Assembly: GCA_964016875.1 (NCBI GenBank) | Contig: OZ024724.1 | Location: 40,973,820 to 41,037,819, forward strand | DNA from: Fallopia convolvulus | Taxonomy: Eukaryota > Streptophyta > Magnoliopsida > Caryophyllales > Polygonaceae | Direction of reading: 5' to 3' | DNA length: 64,000 nt | Shown: one piece after another, positions 52,981-63,097 of the stretch | How the letters are laid out: each line of letters opens with the position of its first letter | How positions within the stretch are numbered: the first letter of the stretch is position 1 | Notes under the pieces: generated by a model | The model's database searches: none | Seen by the model: only the letters and a program-made list of their open reading frames with translations | What the model was told of the DNA's origin: nothing | Made by a program: the position numbers and the translations under genes

Positions 52981-53610
52981 ATTACTTCTTATACTTCCAT
53001 TAGATATCGAATGTTCCCCAACCTTTGTCTTTTCAGTGTTCTCAAACTTAGACAAGTTTCCAACATTTGAAAACGTATGCTTGATGGGGTGGTTGTATAC
53101 CAAGAGAACCAAGTATAAACATAATTTTGTAGAATTTGTCGATCATGCTGATAATTAAGTCTTTGGTTAAATAAAAAATATGAAAATTGGCTCATAGAGA
53201 CTCGCAAACATTGATAGGTCTGGTAGGATTTTAGGATCAACCATCATTTGTGCTTGTAATGAGGATTAGGAACATCATGTTTGATTCTTTAGGGAATTAC
53301 TTCTTATACTTCCATTAGATATCGAATGTTCCCCAACCTTTGTCTTTTCAGTGTTCTCAAACTTAGACAAGTTTCCAACATTTGAAAACGTATGCTTGAT
53401 GGGGTGGTTGTATACCAAGAGAACCAAGTATAAACATAATTTTGTAGAATTTGTCGATCATGCTGATAATTAAGTCTTTGGTTAAATAAAAAATATGAAA
53501 ATTGGCTCATAGAGACTCGCAAACATTGATAGGTCTGGTAGGATTTTAGGATCAACCATCATTTGTGCTTGTAATGAGGATTAGGAACATCATGTTTGAT
53601 TCTTTAGGGA
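52981..53610. repeat. Tandem duplication B, 315-bp period, identical copies
   Basis: 52981-53295 and 53296-53610 appear identical base for base, including an 83-codon minus-strand frame in each. The unit is not similar to duplication A. Complete identity implies very recent duplication, ongoing homogenisation, or an assembly artefact. Confidence 0.9.
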
Positions 53611-53880
53611 CTCAAAGAAATGGTTTTTTAGTATTATCAAGTAAATTTAACTTAATGGTGCAAAATTCATAGATGTGATCAATATATATTGTATGAGTAT
53701 GCGACATCACTTTAATTCACAAATTAAAACTCTATAAGAATAAAACTACCTTAATAGAAAACGATAATCCAATTTTAACATATCATAATGGGAATGAAGT
53801 TGGGGAAATAGATTAGTTAAGAAAAATCATACCTAGCTCTATGCAGAATTGCTCGAAGGGATGTTCATGATTTAGAGCTT
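53611..53880. other. Unassigned sequence
   Basis: This is where the 3' LTR of the adjoining Athila-like element would be expected, but nothing matching the LTR at 58062 is present. The element is therefore truncated on this side. Confidence 0.35.
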
Positions 53881-53891
53881 TTGAAAATATG

Positions 53892-54413
53892 TTATAGCAT
53901 GTTGATCACTTGTCCTATAAAACTCCATCTTTGATGTAGGTTCTTCACTAGAAGTTTCAAACTCAAACTCTTCTTGTTCCTGAGTACTTCCGCCTGTATC
54001 CTCAAATCGCGTGCAGGAAGCTTGTTCTGCTCTCCCTGACCGAAAAATGCCATGGCGAAGACCTTATGACACAGTCGGACACAAGGGTGGGGAATCTTAC
54101 TGTTAATCTCCCCAGAACAATTGTTATAAGGGGAGCCAATAAGCGTATACCAAAAATCATAAATCGTAGTGTCAGACAGTATACTCGTCCACCCATCAGT
54201 AGGTGGTGAACCGATCCCAAAAGTAAGACAGGCCTCCTCACGGGTCAAACTACATAGTCTATCACGAGCATGAAAACTCAGGACCCCATCAGCAAAGCGG
54301 AAAGTGGACAGAAACTCCATAGTAAGACCTCTATAAGTAGGCATAGCTAGAGCACAGAAATTACCTAAACCCCCAGTCTCCAGTAACTTCTCTGTACACT
54401 CTCTAAGTCCCAA
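53892..54413 (-). CDS. Athila-type downstream ORF (putative plant transposon protein)
   Basis: A 173-codon frame reading MEFLSTFRF ... LTREEACLTFGIGSPP ... CVRLCHKVFAMAFFGQGE. This resembles the ATHILA ORF-1/putative plant transposon protein family found next to pol in Athila and Tat elements, where a sub-domain reads EFLSTF followed by a loosely conserved G(I/L)-type segment. Function is unknown in the family. The frame may continue upstream past a stop near 54490 and is probably truncated. Nothing suggests a host gene. Confidence 0.55.
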   Translation of the reverse strand: MGLRECTEKLLETGGLGNFCALAMPTYRGLTMEFLSTFRFADGVLSFHARDRLCSLTREEACLTFGIGSPPTDGWTSILSDTTIYDFWYTLIGSPYNNCSGEINSKIPHPCVRLCHKVFAMAFFGQGEQNKLPARDLRIQAEVLRNKKSLSLKLLVKNLHQRWSFIGQVINML

Positions 54414-55545
54414 ATTAATCAGTGTAGGGACATCAAAAAATTTAGTAATGACAAAATCCCTATCCTCATACTTATCCCAAATCTCCCTTTATCCCTCACT
54501 CAGATGCTGTAAACCGTAATATGCCATAGCTGAATAAATAAAACAGATCTGAGCAAGAAAATAACCAAGATACTGAGATCCGCGGCCTCGGACAAACACA
54601 AAGGCGCGGAATGGGAGAAGGCAATCCGCAAGCGCGGATGGAAACCGAGGACGCGGACAGGTTCGAGACAATCAGCGGGCGCGGATCTGGATTTTTCCAG
54701 ATCTGAACTCGCCGACAATGGCGAACTCCGAATCTCTCAACTACCTCCAATCTTCTCAATTTCGATTCAACAACAGCAAATCGGACTCCCCAAACGCATA
54801 AATTCAACTCCAAAAGTAAGATTTGAGGACTAACCGATTAGATCTAGCTTGATTTGTATCAACACTTCAAACAAACTCGAACTCCAACCGAACTGTGGCT
54901 TGATGACGAGATTCCGCGGGTGAGGAATGTTTCCGCGGGCGCGGATATTCTGGGGGCGCGGATGAACGGATAGTTCGCGGATCTTGGTGGTGTGGTGGTT
55001 GAACTTGAAGGTTGGTGGTGGTTGATTATGGAGTTTTTGTAAGGGAGTGTTTGGTGAGGAGTGAAGAATGAATGTGGGGAAAGGGATAGGTAGGTGGGGT
55101 AGGTGGGGTAGGTGGGAAATTTTATTTTATTTTCGGGTTCGGTTTGGTACTGGTTCGGGCTTTTCGTGGGTTTCACTCAAAAACCTTTTATTTCAGGGGT
55201 TCCACCTGAAAGCCTTTTATTTCGGGGTTTCACCCGAAAACCTTTTATTTTTATTTCTTTTATTTTAATTTTCTTTTTTTATTTTATATATATATATATA
55301 TTTTGTGAATAAAAATGAAAATAATTTTGTCAGGTCGATCCGCGGACGCGGATCACATCCGTGGTCGCGGATCGTGCCGCGGACTCGGATCAAATCTGGG
55401 GTCGCGGATCGAGCCACGGGCTCGGACTCCTCTCGGACTAGCTTATTTAGATGGGAAAAATTGTACCTGCAAGTTAGCCCGACAAAACCAAAACGAATAC
55501 TAAAACTAAAACTAAACTAAAAAGATAAAAAGAAAAGAAAAGAAA
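54414..55545 (-). other. Spacer of the Athila-like element with GC-rich motif copies
   Basis: Non-coding spacer between the downstream ORF and the end of pol. It has clusters of GCGGGCGCGGAT-like motifs near 54590-54690, 54910-54975 and 55340-55430, a GGTGGGGTAGGTGG run near 55090 and a short TA microsatellite at 55285-55300. Confidence 0.55.
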
Positions 55546-55559
55546 AACTTACCTCGGGT

Positions 55560-55592
55560 TGCCTCCCGAGCAGCGCCTTTGTTTAACGTCGT
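55560..55592 (-). other. End-of-pol signature
   Basis: On the minus strand GACGTTAAACAAAGGCGCT is followed by CGGGAGGCAACCCGAGG. It is equivalent to 26411-26470 and lies only about 20-50 bp beyond the protease frame. Confidence 0.55.
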
Positions 55593-55613
55593 TTGGCCCG
55601 ACGTCCTTCATGC

Positions 55614-56297
55614 TCAAAATGGATCATCATCAATCTGAAAATGGATCCTTTTTCCTTCATGTGCCATAGATAATAGGCCCTTTGAAACATCTATTACGGC
55701 GCTCGCCGTCTTCATAAATGGACGACCCAACAGCAAAAATGGGTCGTATCTCCCCTTACCGATCTCTGGGACATAAAAGTCCGTCAGAAAAATTAAGCCA
55801 TCCACCTGCACTAAGACATCTTCCAAAAATCCTTTCGGATGCGCTTTAGAGTGGTCAGCCACTTCAATAGTAATATTAGAATCCTGTAATGGCCCTAGAC
55901 CTAACCTCTCATAGATGCTAAGTGGCATGACATTAATGGATGCACCTAAATCATGCATAGAATGCTCAATTTTAGCCTCACCAATTGTAACGGGAATAGT
56001 AAACCTCCCTGGATCTCCATACTTCTTAGGCAATTGCCTTTGAAGCATGGAAGACACATTTTCAGTATTTTCCACAAGATTAATTTTCTTAACCTGTCCC
56101 TTTTCTTTTTGCTTCCTCTTTATAGTACATAATTCTTTCAGGAATTTAGCAAAACGAGGAATACTTTGAACAAGTTTAAGCAAAGGGACATTTACCTCAC
56201 ACTTGGAGAAGGTTTCGAAAATTTCCTTGTCATTGGTTGGCCTCCTGGTGTCCTTCAGTGCTTCAGGAAACGATGGAATTGGCTTTTGTGAAGCCAT
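55614..56297 (-). CDS. Aspartic protease region of the Athila-like polyprotein
   Basis: A 227-codon open frame. HDLGASINVMPLSIYERLG with D116 is the active-site block in the plant DLGA form, and LLLGRPFMKTASAVID near 193 is the conserved strand after it. Upstream are the FETFSKCEVNVPLLKLVQ and RFAKFLKELC segments that precede the protease in this lineage. It would cleave the Gag polyprotein. It is still open, although gag upstream is broken. Confidence 0.8.
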   Translation of the reverse strand: MASQKPIPSFPEALKDTRRPTNDKEIFETFSKCEVNVPLLKLVQSIPRFAKFLKELCTIKRKQKEKGQVKKINLVENTENVSSMLQRQLPKKYGDPGRFTIPVTIGEAKIEHSMHDLGASINVMPLSIYERLGLGPLQDSNITIEVADHSKAHPKGFLEDVLVQVDGLIFLTDFYVPEIGKGRYDPFLLLGRPFMKTASAVIDVSKGLLSMAHEGKRIHFQIDDDPF

Positions 56298-56324
56298 GGG
56301 GGGATCGAAGGCCTGACATAGCCG

Positions 56325-57092
56325 TCAGTTTCTGCCAGAGGGGCGATCCATGAGCGCGGTTTGGGATCCGCGGGCGCGGAAATTTTCCGCGGGCGCGGAT
56401 TCTGTGTTTTCCTCGATTTTTGCGCCGCGTTCAGAACTGTCCTCCGGTGAACTCGACTGGTTTCTGCTGGCTGTAATTTCAGTATCTATCTCTTTCCCAC
56501 TCCTTAATGTCATTCCACTCACATTCTCTCTCGGGTTAATGGGCCGAGATGGCAGTTTTCCCGAGTCCTTAGCTTCTAGCCGATTCAGAGTGGTTGCAAT
56601 CTGACTTAACTGAATTTCCAAACTCTTCATCGCAGCCTTAGTCTCTTGATTTTCCTTCATAAGCTGATTGACGATGGCTGGATTTTCCTAAGGAGCCTGG
56701 GGCCTTGGCACATAATTAGGCCTGGGAACATAGTTGGGCTGACCTCCCTGTGGTGGAAAAGGTTGTTGAGGTTGTTGAGGTTGTTGAGGTTGTTGACTCC
56801 ACCTAAAGTTAGGATGGTTTGCCCACCCCGGATTAAAGGTATTTGAATACGGGTCATTTCAGGGCCTCTGTTCATAGTTCCCTATAGCGTTCACATCAGC
56901 TGTTGGTTCTTGTATGATAGGGCATGCATCAGAAGGATGGCTAGATTCACTACAGATTCCACAAGCCCTTGAACTTGAAGCTCCATTGCCTGCCAACAGT
57001 TGCTTCATCATAGCTTTCAACTCCCTTACTTCAGCATTCAGGGAGTCATTAATAGAATGGACAGACCTACTATTGGATCTCTTTCTCTGATT
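56325..57092 (-). pseudogene. Gag C-terminal part with broken frame
   Basis: Continues gag after a stop at 57093. It has a CGICSESSHPSDAC zinc-knuckle-like segment (about 56940), a (Q-Q-P)n run encoded by a GTTGTTGAG microsatellite (56763-56795), a coiled-coil-like MKSLEIQLSQIATTLNRLE segment and the SGMTLRSGKEI motif near 56510. Stops near 56860 and 56690 break it. The CG-rich motif is translated within it. Confidence 0.7.
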
Positions 57093-57905
57093 TCAGCATT
57101 GCTCTGCTAGAGTCTCCAACTTCTCAAACGCCTGCCTAGGAGTGAGATTCTCATAAGAACCTCCACATGAAGCATTCACCAGGCGCCTATCAGCATCACA
57201 GAGACCTTCAATAATATAGCAAATCAGGTCTTTATCAGAATAGCCATGGTAGGGACAACTGTCTATAAGTCTCCTGTAACGCTCATAGTACTCATACAAG
57301 TTCTCATCATCTCCCTGCTCCAGACTACTCAACTGCTTTTTGATAGACGTTTGCTTGGCAGCAGGGAAATATTTCTCCAGAAAAGCACCCTTCATCTGAG
57401 CCCAAGTACTGATCGTCTCAGGTTTAATGTAAAGATACCATTCCTTAGCTGAATCAACCAAAGAAAATTGAAAAGCCCTCAACATAAGCTGATCTTCAGT
57501 CACATCAGCTGGCTTCATTCCCAAGCAGACAGAATGGAACTCTGCAAGGTGTTTATTTGGATCTTCCCCACTCATCCCATGGAACTTAGGCAAATAGTGG
57601 AGAAGACCAGACTTAAGCTCAAACTTTACTCCTTCTCCCAAGGCGGGAAACTGAAGACCAAGTTGTTGCTGCTCTAAATTAGGCGCAGTCAGTTGCCTAA
57701 TAGTGTGATCTGCCATGGTTACTAGTTGCTCTTCAACCTCTGAATCAGATGAAGAAGAAGAAGAAACTGCATCAAACTGTATGCCTAGCACTTGAGCCTG
57801 AACTTGCCGTCTCAACTGTCTCAGAGTCCTGTTAATTTCTGGATCAAATGGAAGATTAGGAGAATTATCAGTAGAACGGGTAACCATAAGATAGGTTCTC
57901 ACCAA
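57093..57905 (-). CDS. Retrotransposon Gag capsid domain (Athila/Tat type)
   Basis: A 270-codon frame. Residues about 95-230 fit the retrotransposon Gag domain: LLHYLPKFHGMSGEDPNKHLAEFHSVC, then AFQFSLVDSAKEWYLYI, WAQMKGAFLEKYFP and LYEYYERYRRLIDSCPYHG. A Ser/Glu-rich N-terminus precedes it. It would assemble virus-like particles in the cytoplasm. It ends at a TGA at 57093 and downstream gag continues in the same sense with further stops. This capsid part is exactly what the young element at 23250 lacks. Confidence 0.85.
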   Translation of the reverse strand: MVRTYLMVTRSTDNSPNLPFDPEINRTLRQLRRQVQAQVLGIQFDAVSSSSSSDSEVEEQLVTMADHTIRQLTAPNLEQQQLGLQFPALGEGVKFELKSGLLHYLPKFHGMSGEDPNKHLAEFHSVCLGMKPADVTEDQLMLRAFQFSLVDSAKEWYLYIKPETISTWAQMKGAFLEKYFPAAKQTSIKKQLSSLEQGDDENLYEYYERYRRLIDSCPYHGYSDKDLICYIIEGLCDADRRLVNASCGGSYENLTPRQAFEKLETLAEQC

Positions 57906-58040
57906 TTCGGGGGATCTGGACGAACCGAACCGCAGGCGCGGAAAAATTCCGAGGGCGCGGATCCGCCGCGGGCGCGGAAAAATTCTGAGGGCGCGGATTC
58001 GTCAGAAACGCCGATTAAACAGAAAATTAAAAACCGAGTC

Positions 58041-58056
58041 CCCGACAACGGCGCCA
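58041..58056 (-). other. Primer-binding site (TGGCGCCGTTGTCGGG)
   Basis: Lies five bases inside the LTR edge on the minus strand. It is nearly the same site as in the element at 23250, with one base different (GTTGTC for GTTGCC). Confidence 0.82.
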
Positions 58057-58061
58057 AAATT

Positions 58062-58936
58062 TGACTCGGCTAAAATCGTTGTTGCCAAGATCAAAGATAA
58101 ATAACCCTAAACTACTAACTAGTATAGTAAGCAAGCAAGGGGGTCGAACCCAAGAGAATCGGATTCCTGAAGTAATCAGCAAAAGCAAAGACAGGGGTTT
58201 GGGAGTTCAGGCAAATAAACAAACAAGCAAATATTATTGGGAATAAATCAATTGGAAGAAAGCAGAGTTCATTCAATAAATTCCACCTTTTTAATCATTC
58301 GATCATCAATTCATCCACTTTTCTATTAATTCCCTAGTTAATTCCAATCCTTATAAAAGATTTCCGCTTGTCCACAGTCCAAGCGGAATTATGATATGAA
58401 CAAGAACGCTTAATTCAAATCATGCAAAATATTAAGGATAGAAGGATATTAAATTATGCAATCAAGCTACGAGTCTCATGCATAAAATAACAATCAAATA
58501 CTCTTTCTCAATTCTAGTCCACGGTACTAGAAAAGAGTTGTTTCAAGGATAAATAAGATTGCACAGACAACAATCAAACTAATCCAAACAATAGATTATC
58601 AATCAAATTCAGCAAAATGCACACCAAGAGAAATCAATTGAAAATCATGGAATTAAGCACAAGAGTTTTGGTATTAACCAATGGAAAGAAAAGTTACCAG
58701 AATCTCACGAATTACATAAAAAGACTTCCTTGATTAAACAAACTCTAAAGGAAAATTAGTTCTCCATAATAATGAAATAAAAACCTAAAAGTAAAAGTAT
58801 GCTAGAAATTGTCCAACCCTAAAGTGAAACTCAAAACAAAGCTTAAATAGTAGAAAATAAGTCCGAAAATATAAAAATATAATAATACAAAAGATAAATA
58901 AAAACGAAACAAAGGCGGCGGTTCTGAAACCCTCGA
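58062..58936 (-). repeat. 5' LTR of the Athila-like element (partly defined)
   Basis: Starts TGACTCGGCTAAAATCG on the plus strand, so the coding-strand LTR ends ...CCGAGTCA. The far edge is uncertain because a copia element begins at 58937 or 58948 and no second LTR exists to compare. A AGCAAGCAAGGGGGTCGAACC block near 58125 is typical of LTR ends in this lineage. Confidence 0.6.
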
Positions 58937-58947
58937 TGTTGGGACGT

Positions 58948-59992
58948 TGTTGGGACCTCTAGTTCTAAACAACGGATCAACGATGTAATTCTCAAGCTTT
59001 GATAATGACAAACACCATAGGGAACTAATGTGGTTTGTTCAAGTATTTCTAAGGAACACAGGTACAGCCAAGAACTCCTACGAATGACCAAAAGCCACTG
59101 CAGGCCACAATGAAGAGTTTGCATCAAGGGAACTCTGAAGAGGAAAGTTCCCATGAAGTGGGAACTCCCAGAAACAATCAAAAGAACACAAGCTTACAAC
59201 GATGAAGAGTTTCCATCAAGGGAACTCTGAAGAAGACAGTTCCCATGACATGGGAACTCACATGTGAGGACAACGACCGTTCAACGCAGATCGCGGGATT
59301 CTGTCTCAGACAGTCCGAGGGAACAGTCTGAGGATCAGACTGTCACGCTTCATCCAACGGTCCGATTGATCCAAGAAGTTGACCTAGTTCAAACCAAAGT
59401 CACATGTGAAGAAAGTACAACTTGGGCATCAAGCAAAGGGCATTTTGGACACAAACGAAAGATGCGACTGCCCAAGCTCATTGGACTATAAAGCCAAATG
59501 AATAGTACTCGGTCTGAGCACTTCTCCCAGAACTTACAAACACCCACATCAGAGAAAAGAAAGAAAAGGAAGAGAAGTCCCCGCCGGCGAGTGTGTGATC
59601 TCGACGACGGTGAAGCTGAAGTTCCCAGGAGCAAGGGAACTGAGAAGTCAGCGTAAGGTTTGAGTTACTTGTGTTTTGCTGTTGTGAGCTTAGGAACTCA
59701 GTTGAGAGGATTTACTAGTGTTGCTAGAGTTAGGAAGAACTTGTAGGAACAGAGAAGTGTAAATCCGGTTGTGTAACTAAGGAACAAAGCAATCAATATA
59801 AGTAAGTCATTCAAAATCCTCCAAGCGGAGGTAGAGGTTTACCCATACAACTAGTTGGTTGTAGTGGGGTTCCTCTATAAAGGAACTGTGCCTTTTACTG
59901 TTTTTATTACTTGCGATTATTTACTTCCGCTGCCTTGGGAACAGCTTAATTGCCAGTTCCCAAGCTCACTGCTAACCGGTTACGATCCAACA
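58948..59992 (+). repeat. 5' LTR of the SIRE-type copia element
   Basis: Starts TGTTGGGACC and ends CGATCCAACA. An identical TGTTGGGAC 11 bp upstream (58937) is an alternative start. It has multiple short direct repeats near 59100-59250 (AACTCTGAAGA, GTTCCCATGA). End blocks match the minus-strand LTR at 1056-3546. Confidence 0.75.
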
Positions 59993-59994
59993 AT

Positions 59995-60006
59995 TGGTAT
60001 CAGAGC
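59995..60006 (+). other. Primer-binding site (TGGTATCAGAGC)
   Basis: A perfect plant initiator tRNA-Met primer site two bases after the LTR. Confidence 0.92.
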
Positions 60007-60044
60007 TTGCGCTCTAGATTTGTGTTAGCATCGCAGGTGTCAAA

Positions 60045-61985
60045 ATGGCTCAGGAACTTACTCAGGTGGGGAACAATACCAGTAAGCCGCCAAGGCTTTT
60101 CACAGGAAGATTTGAAAGCTGGCAACGCGACATGAAGGATTGGATGCGTGGCCAAGACTACCAAGCCTGGTGTGTCATCGAAAGGGGGAACTTCGAAATC
60201 GATCCAGCTATTGTCAACGACCTCTCAAAGTGGGGTCCCAACGAGTACAAGTGCATGGAGGCAAACTACAAAGCAAAACAGTATCTAAAGAGGTCCATGT
60301 GTGTACAAGATTGTGACAGGGTTGCAAACCTTGACACATCTAAGGAAATGTGGGAAGCCATCCAACAAATGCACGTTGGGAACTCAGATGTCAGAGAAGA
60401 TCTTCAGATGAATGCAAAAAGGGAGTTCTACAACTTCCAAATGGAAATGGGAGAGTCCGTCGACAGCTACCAATCCCGGTTTGAAGGACTTTGCACTAAG
60501 ATGGAAGGATTGGGGATCACAAAAGAAGAAATCACCCACAAAATGAAGGTCCAACAGCTCTTCAATGGATTGACTGGAGAATGGGCAAACGAGAGAACGA
60601 TGTTCAAGGAAAACCCAGAAAATCGAACGCTTATGCTCCATCAAGTATTTGGAAAGCTAGTGGGACATGAGAAGAGGAAGATCGATGATAAGGAACAAAC
60701 TCGAGCTCATCGAGGGATCGCACTCAAGATCGAAAAGATGCTCAAATCAACCCAAGAACAACATGAAGACTCCGAAGAAGAAGAGGATGAAGAGCTAGTT
60801 CTTGTAACAAAGGCTCTTCGAAACTTCTACAAAGGAAAGTCTCAACGGAACAGTGGGAACTGGGGAAAGGGACAAAGTTCCCAAAGAAAGCCCACAGAGA
60901 AGGATCTCTCAGAAGTGACTTGCTACAAATGCAACAGGAAAGGACATTTTGCAAAGGAATGTCCACAAGGAACTGATGGAAGGAAGCAAGGAAAGAAGGC
61001 CTACATCGCTACCTGGAGCGATGATGAAGACGAACATCCTGAGTCATGGGCACTCCCAGACATGTGTGGCATGGCCATAGGAGAAACCACTGGGGAACAA
61101 CCCAGTGAGGTAACCACTGAAACTGTTCTTGATTCCTTGAGTAACTATGAAAAACCTGAGTTGTTGAAAATTCTTTCAAGTCTTGTCAAAGATAACATAA
61201 AACTGCAAAACAAGTTGGAAAAACAGGAACACATAAATTCTCAATTAGTTGGTCTTGAGCCCTGTCCCAACTGCATATCCCTTCTAGAAAAACTCAAGTC
61301 TCATGTGTCTCACATCGTAGACCTAGAAAGAGAAATCAAAACTCTAGAGAAAGATGAGAACACCCTCTTGCAAAATCTGAGTAAGACTCCCGAACATCTT
61401 GAAGCTTCTAGTTCCCAAATTAAGTTTGTCCCAGCCAGACATGGCATAGGATACAAAGGTGAGTGCTCCAAGAACGGAAAGTCAACCCTGAGCGAACATG
61501 AGATCCATGAGTGTAGGGCCTTAGAACTCCAGTGCGAGAAACAGAAAAATGCTCATCTCAAGGAGAAAATCAGGGTTCTAGAGAGTGGAAACAATGGTGA
61601 GAAAGACTACTATACTGGGAACTCTGGACATAGAATCTATGTCAAAATTGCTAAGGGAAATGGGTCTCGAGTGTACAACAAAGAAACCATGGATAGGAAC
61701 CGTATCCAGAGACCACACCCAAAATATTACCTGGGAGAATACTACAAGACATGTTGGCACTGTGGTGCTCATGGGCACTACAAGGATGCATGTCCCAAGA
61801 AGAGAGTCCAAACCCCTAGAAGCCATGAGTTCCCAAACAGACAAAAACGTCATGCTCATCACCAAAGGAACTCCAACTCTCAAAATTCCAAAGACATCAA
61901 CATTTCTGACTATATCTTGAATGAAAATGTTTTCCCTTGCAAGGGACCTGGCAAGAGTCATCTTGCCTGGGTCTCAAAACACTAA
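60045..61985 (+). CDS. Copia Gag polyprotein (SIRE type)
   Basis: A 646-residue intact frame. The N-terminal UBN2-like capsid region (RLFTGRFESWQRDMKDWMRG at about 16-35 through LMLHQVFGKLVGHEKRK near 210) is followed by an acidic Glu/Asp stretch. A zinc knuckle CYKCNRKGHFAKEC lies at 293-306, a long coiled-coil-like segment at about 350-460, and a second, CCHC-type knuckle CWHCGAHGHYKDAC at 570-583. Length and two knuckles fit the long Gag of SIRE/Maximus elements. It ends with TAA at 61983. In SIRE elements a stop or shift between gag and pol is usual, and here pol is in a different frame, so expression of pol would need more than stop readthrough. Confidence 0.9.
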   Translation: MAQELTQVGNNTSKPPRLFTGRFESWQRDMKDWMRGQDYQAWCVIERGNFEIDPAIVNDLSKWGPNEYKCMEANYKAKQYLKRSMCVQDCDRVANLDTSKEMWEAIQQMHVGNSDVREDLQMNAKREFYNFQMEMGESVDSYQSRFEGLCTKMEGLGITKEEITHKMKVQQLFNGLTGEWANERTMFKENPENRTLMLHQVFGKLVGHEKRKIDDKEQTRAHRGIALKIEKMLKSTQEQHEDSEEEEDEELVLVTKALRNFYKGKSQRNSGNWGKGQSSQRKPTEKDLSEVTCYKCNRKGHFAKECPQGTDGRKQGKKAYIATWSDDEDEHPESWALPDMCGMAIGETTGEQPSEVTTETVLDSLSNYEKPELLKILSSLVKDNIKLQNKLEKQEHINSQLVGLEPCPNCISLLEKLKSHVSHIVDLEREIKTLEKDENTLLQNLSKTPEHLEASSSQIKFVPARHGIGYKGECSKNGKSTLSEHEIHECRALELQCEKQKNAHLKEKIRVLESGNNGEKDYYTGNSGHRIYVKIAKGNGSRVYNKETMDRNRIQRPHPKYYLGEYYKTCWHCGAHGHYKDACPKKRVQTPRSHEFPNRQKRHAHHQRNSNSQNSKDINISDYILNENVFPCKGPGKSHLAWVSKH

Positions 61986-61998
61986 CTTTTCTTTGTAG

Positions 61999-62640
61999 GT
62001 GGCAGTGAGAGGGAACAGTACATGGTTCATAGATAGTGGATGCTCGAACCATATGACAAGAAAGAAGGATATCCTCATCTCACTCCACACTCATGCCGAA
62101 GGAGGCCACGTCTCATTTGGAAACAAGAACAAGGGAGAAGTTATTGGAAAAGGAGAAGTGTTGCTCAATAGATCTATTAAAGTTAGCAAAGTAAATCTGG
62201 TAAAGGATCTGGGATACAATCTGCTGAGTGTCTCCCAGATGTGTGATCAAGGGAACAACATCGTCACTTTCGACTCAGATGAATGTCTCCTCATCAACAA
62301 GAAGACCAACAAAGTAATTCTGAGAGGAAGAAGATACAACAATGTGTATGTGGTGGACACCAACTTTGAACCACCAATGAAGTTGTGCCTTGCGAGTTCC
62401 CAGGATGACACGGAACTCTGGCATCGAAGACTGGGACATGCTGGTGTAAATCAAATCCTGAAGCTTTATCTACATGATCTGGTCATTGGTCTTCCACGGA
62501 TCAATCTCGAAGGAGTCAAAATGTGTGAAGCATGTGTTCGAGGGAAACAGACCAGGACCTCCTTCAAACCCAAGAAGGTGGTAAGCACAACCAGGTCCCT
62601 GGAGTTAATTCACATGGATCTCTGTGGTGAGAACAACTAG
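61999..62640 (+). pseudogene. Copia protease and integrase N-terminus
   Basis: Begins with a FIDSGCSNHM block, the copia protease active site (DSG), then LLSVSQMCDQG. The integrase zinc-binding region follows: ELWHRRLGHAG with MCEACVRGKQ later (H-H-C-C). At 62625-62630 a few bases are missing before the catalytic core (the loss looks like five) and the frame stops at 62640. The core continues in another frame. Confidence 0.85.
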
Positions 62641-63097
62641 CTACGGTGGAAAAAGGTACATGTATGTTTTAATTGATGATTTTTCAAGATTCACCTGGGT
62701 TATTTTCTTGAAGGCAAAATCACAAGCGTTTGAAGAATTTGAGCCCTTCATCAAAAGAACAGAAGTAAGCTTGGGGCTGAAACTGAAAGCAATCAGATGT
62801 GATCACGGAACTGAGTTTCGAAACTCGGAGTTCCTAAACTTCAGTGAGCAAAATGGGATCTCTCACAACTTTTCAGCACCTCGCACTCCTCAGCAAAATG
62901 GAGTGGTCGAGAGAAAGAACAGAACTCTGGAGGACATGGCTAGAACCATGATGATCGAAAGTGGAGTTCCTGAGTACTTCTGGACTGAAGCCATCTTCAC
63001 AACTACATACATCCTAAATCGAGCCATGACAAGGCCCCGATCAACAAGACCTCCTATGAGCTCATCAAAGGGAGAAAACCAAACATCTCACACTTGA
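62624..63097 (+). pseudogene. Copia integrase catalytic core
   Basis: Contains YVLIDDFSRFTWV (first catalytic Asp), CDHGTEFRN (second Asp) and PQQNGVVERKNRTL (Glu), so D-D-E is complete. Further frameshifts from single-base losses occur near 63035 and 63170, so the C-terminal half of integrase runs out of frame. Confidence 0.85.

Larger units (their letters stand above)
53892..58936 (-). mobile_element. Decayed Athila/Tat-like element, 3' end truncated
   Basis: The primer-binding site at 58041-58056 and the LTR starting at 58062 fix a minus-strand element. In order it has gag (57905-57093, continuing with stops to 56325), protease (56297-55614), an end-of-pol signature (55590-55560), a spacer, and a downstream ORF (54413-53892). 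Reverse transcriptase, RNase H and integrase are absent, as in the element at 23250. The 3' LTR is missing. A CG-rich GCGGGCGCGGAT motif recurs throughout. Confidence 0.82.

Noticed and set aside
52989..53555. Two identical 83-codon proteins on the minus strand
   Set aside because: The frame is a by-product of a perfect 315-bp tandem duplication. There is no domain and no sign of coding bias.
54489..54813. Overlapping minus-strand frames of 60-105 codons upstream of the Athila-type ORF
   Set aside because: They overlap in three frames across the GC-rich motif cluster and show no domain. They are treated as element spacer.
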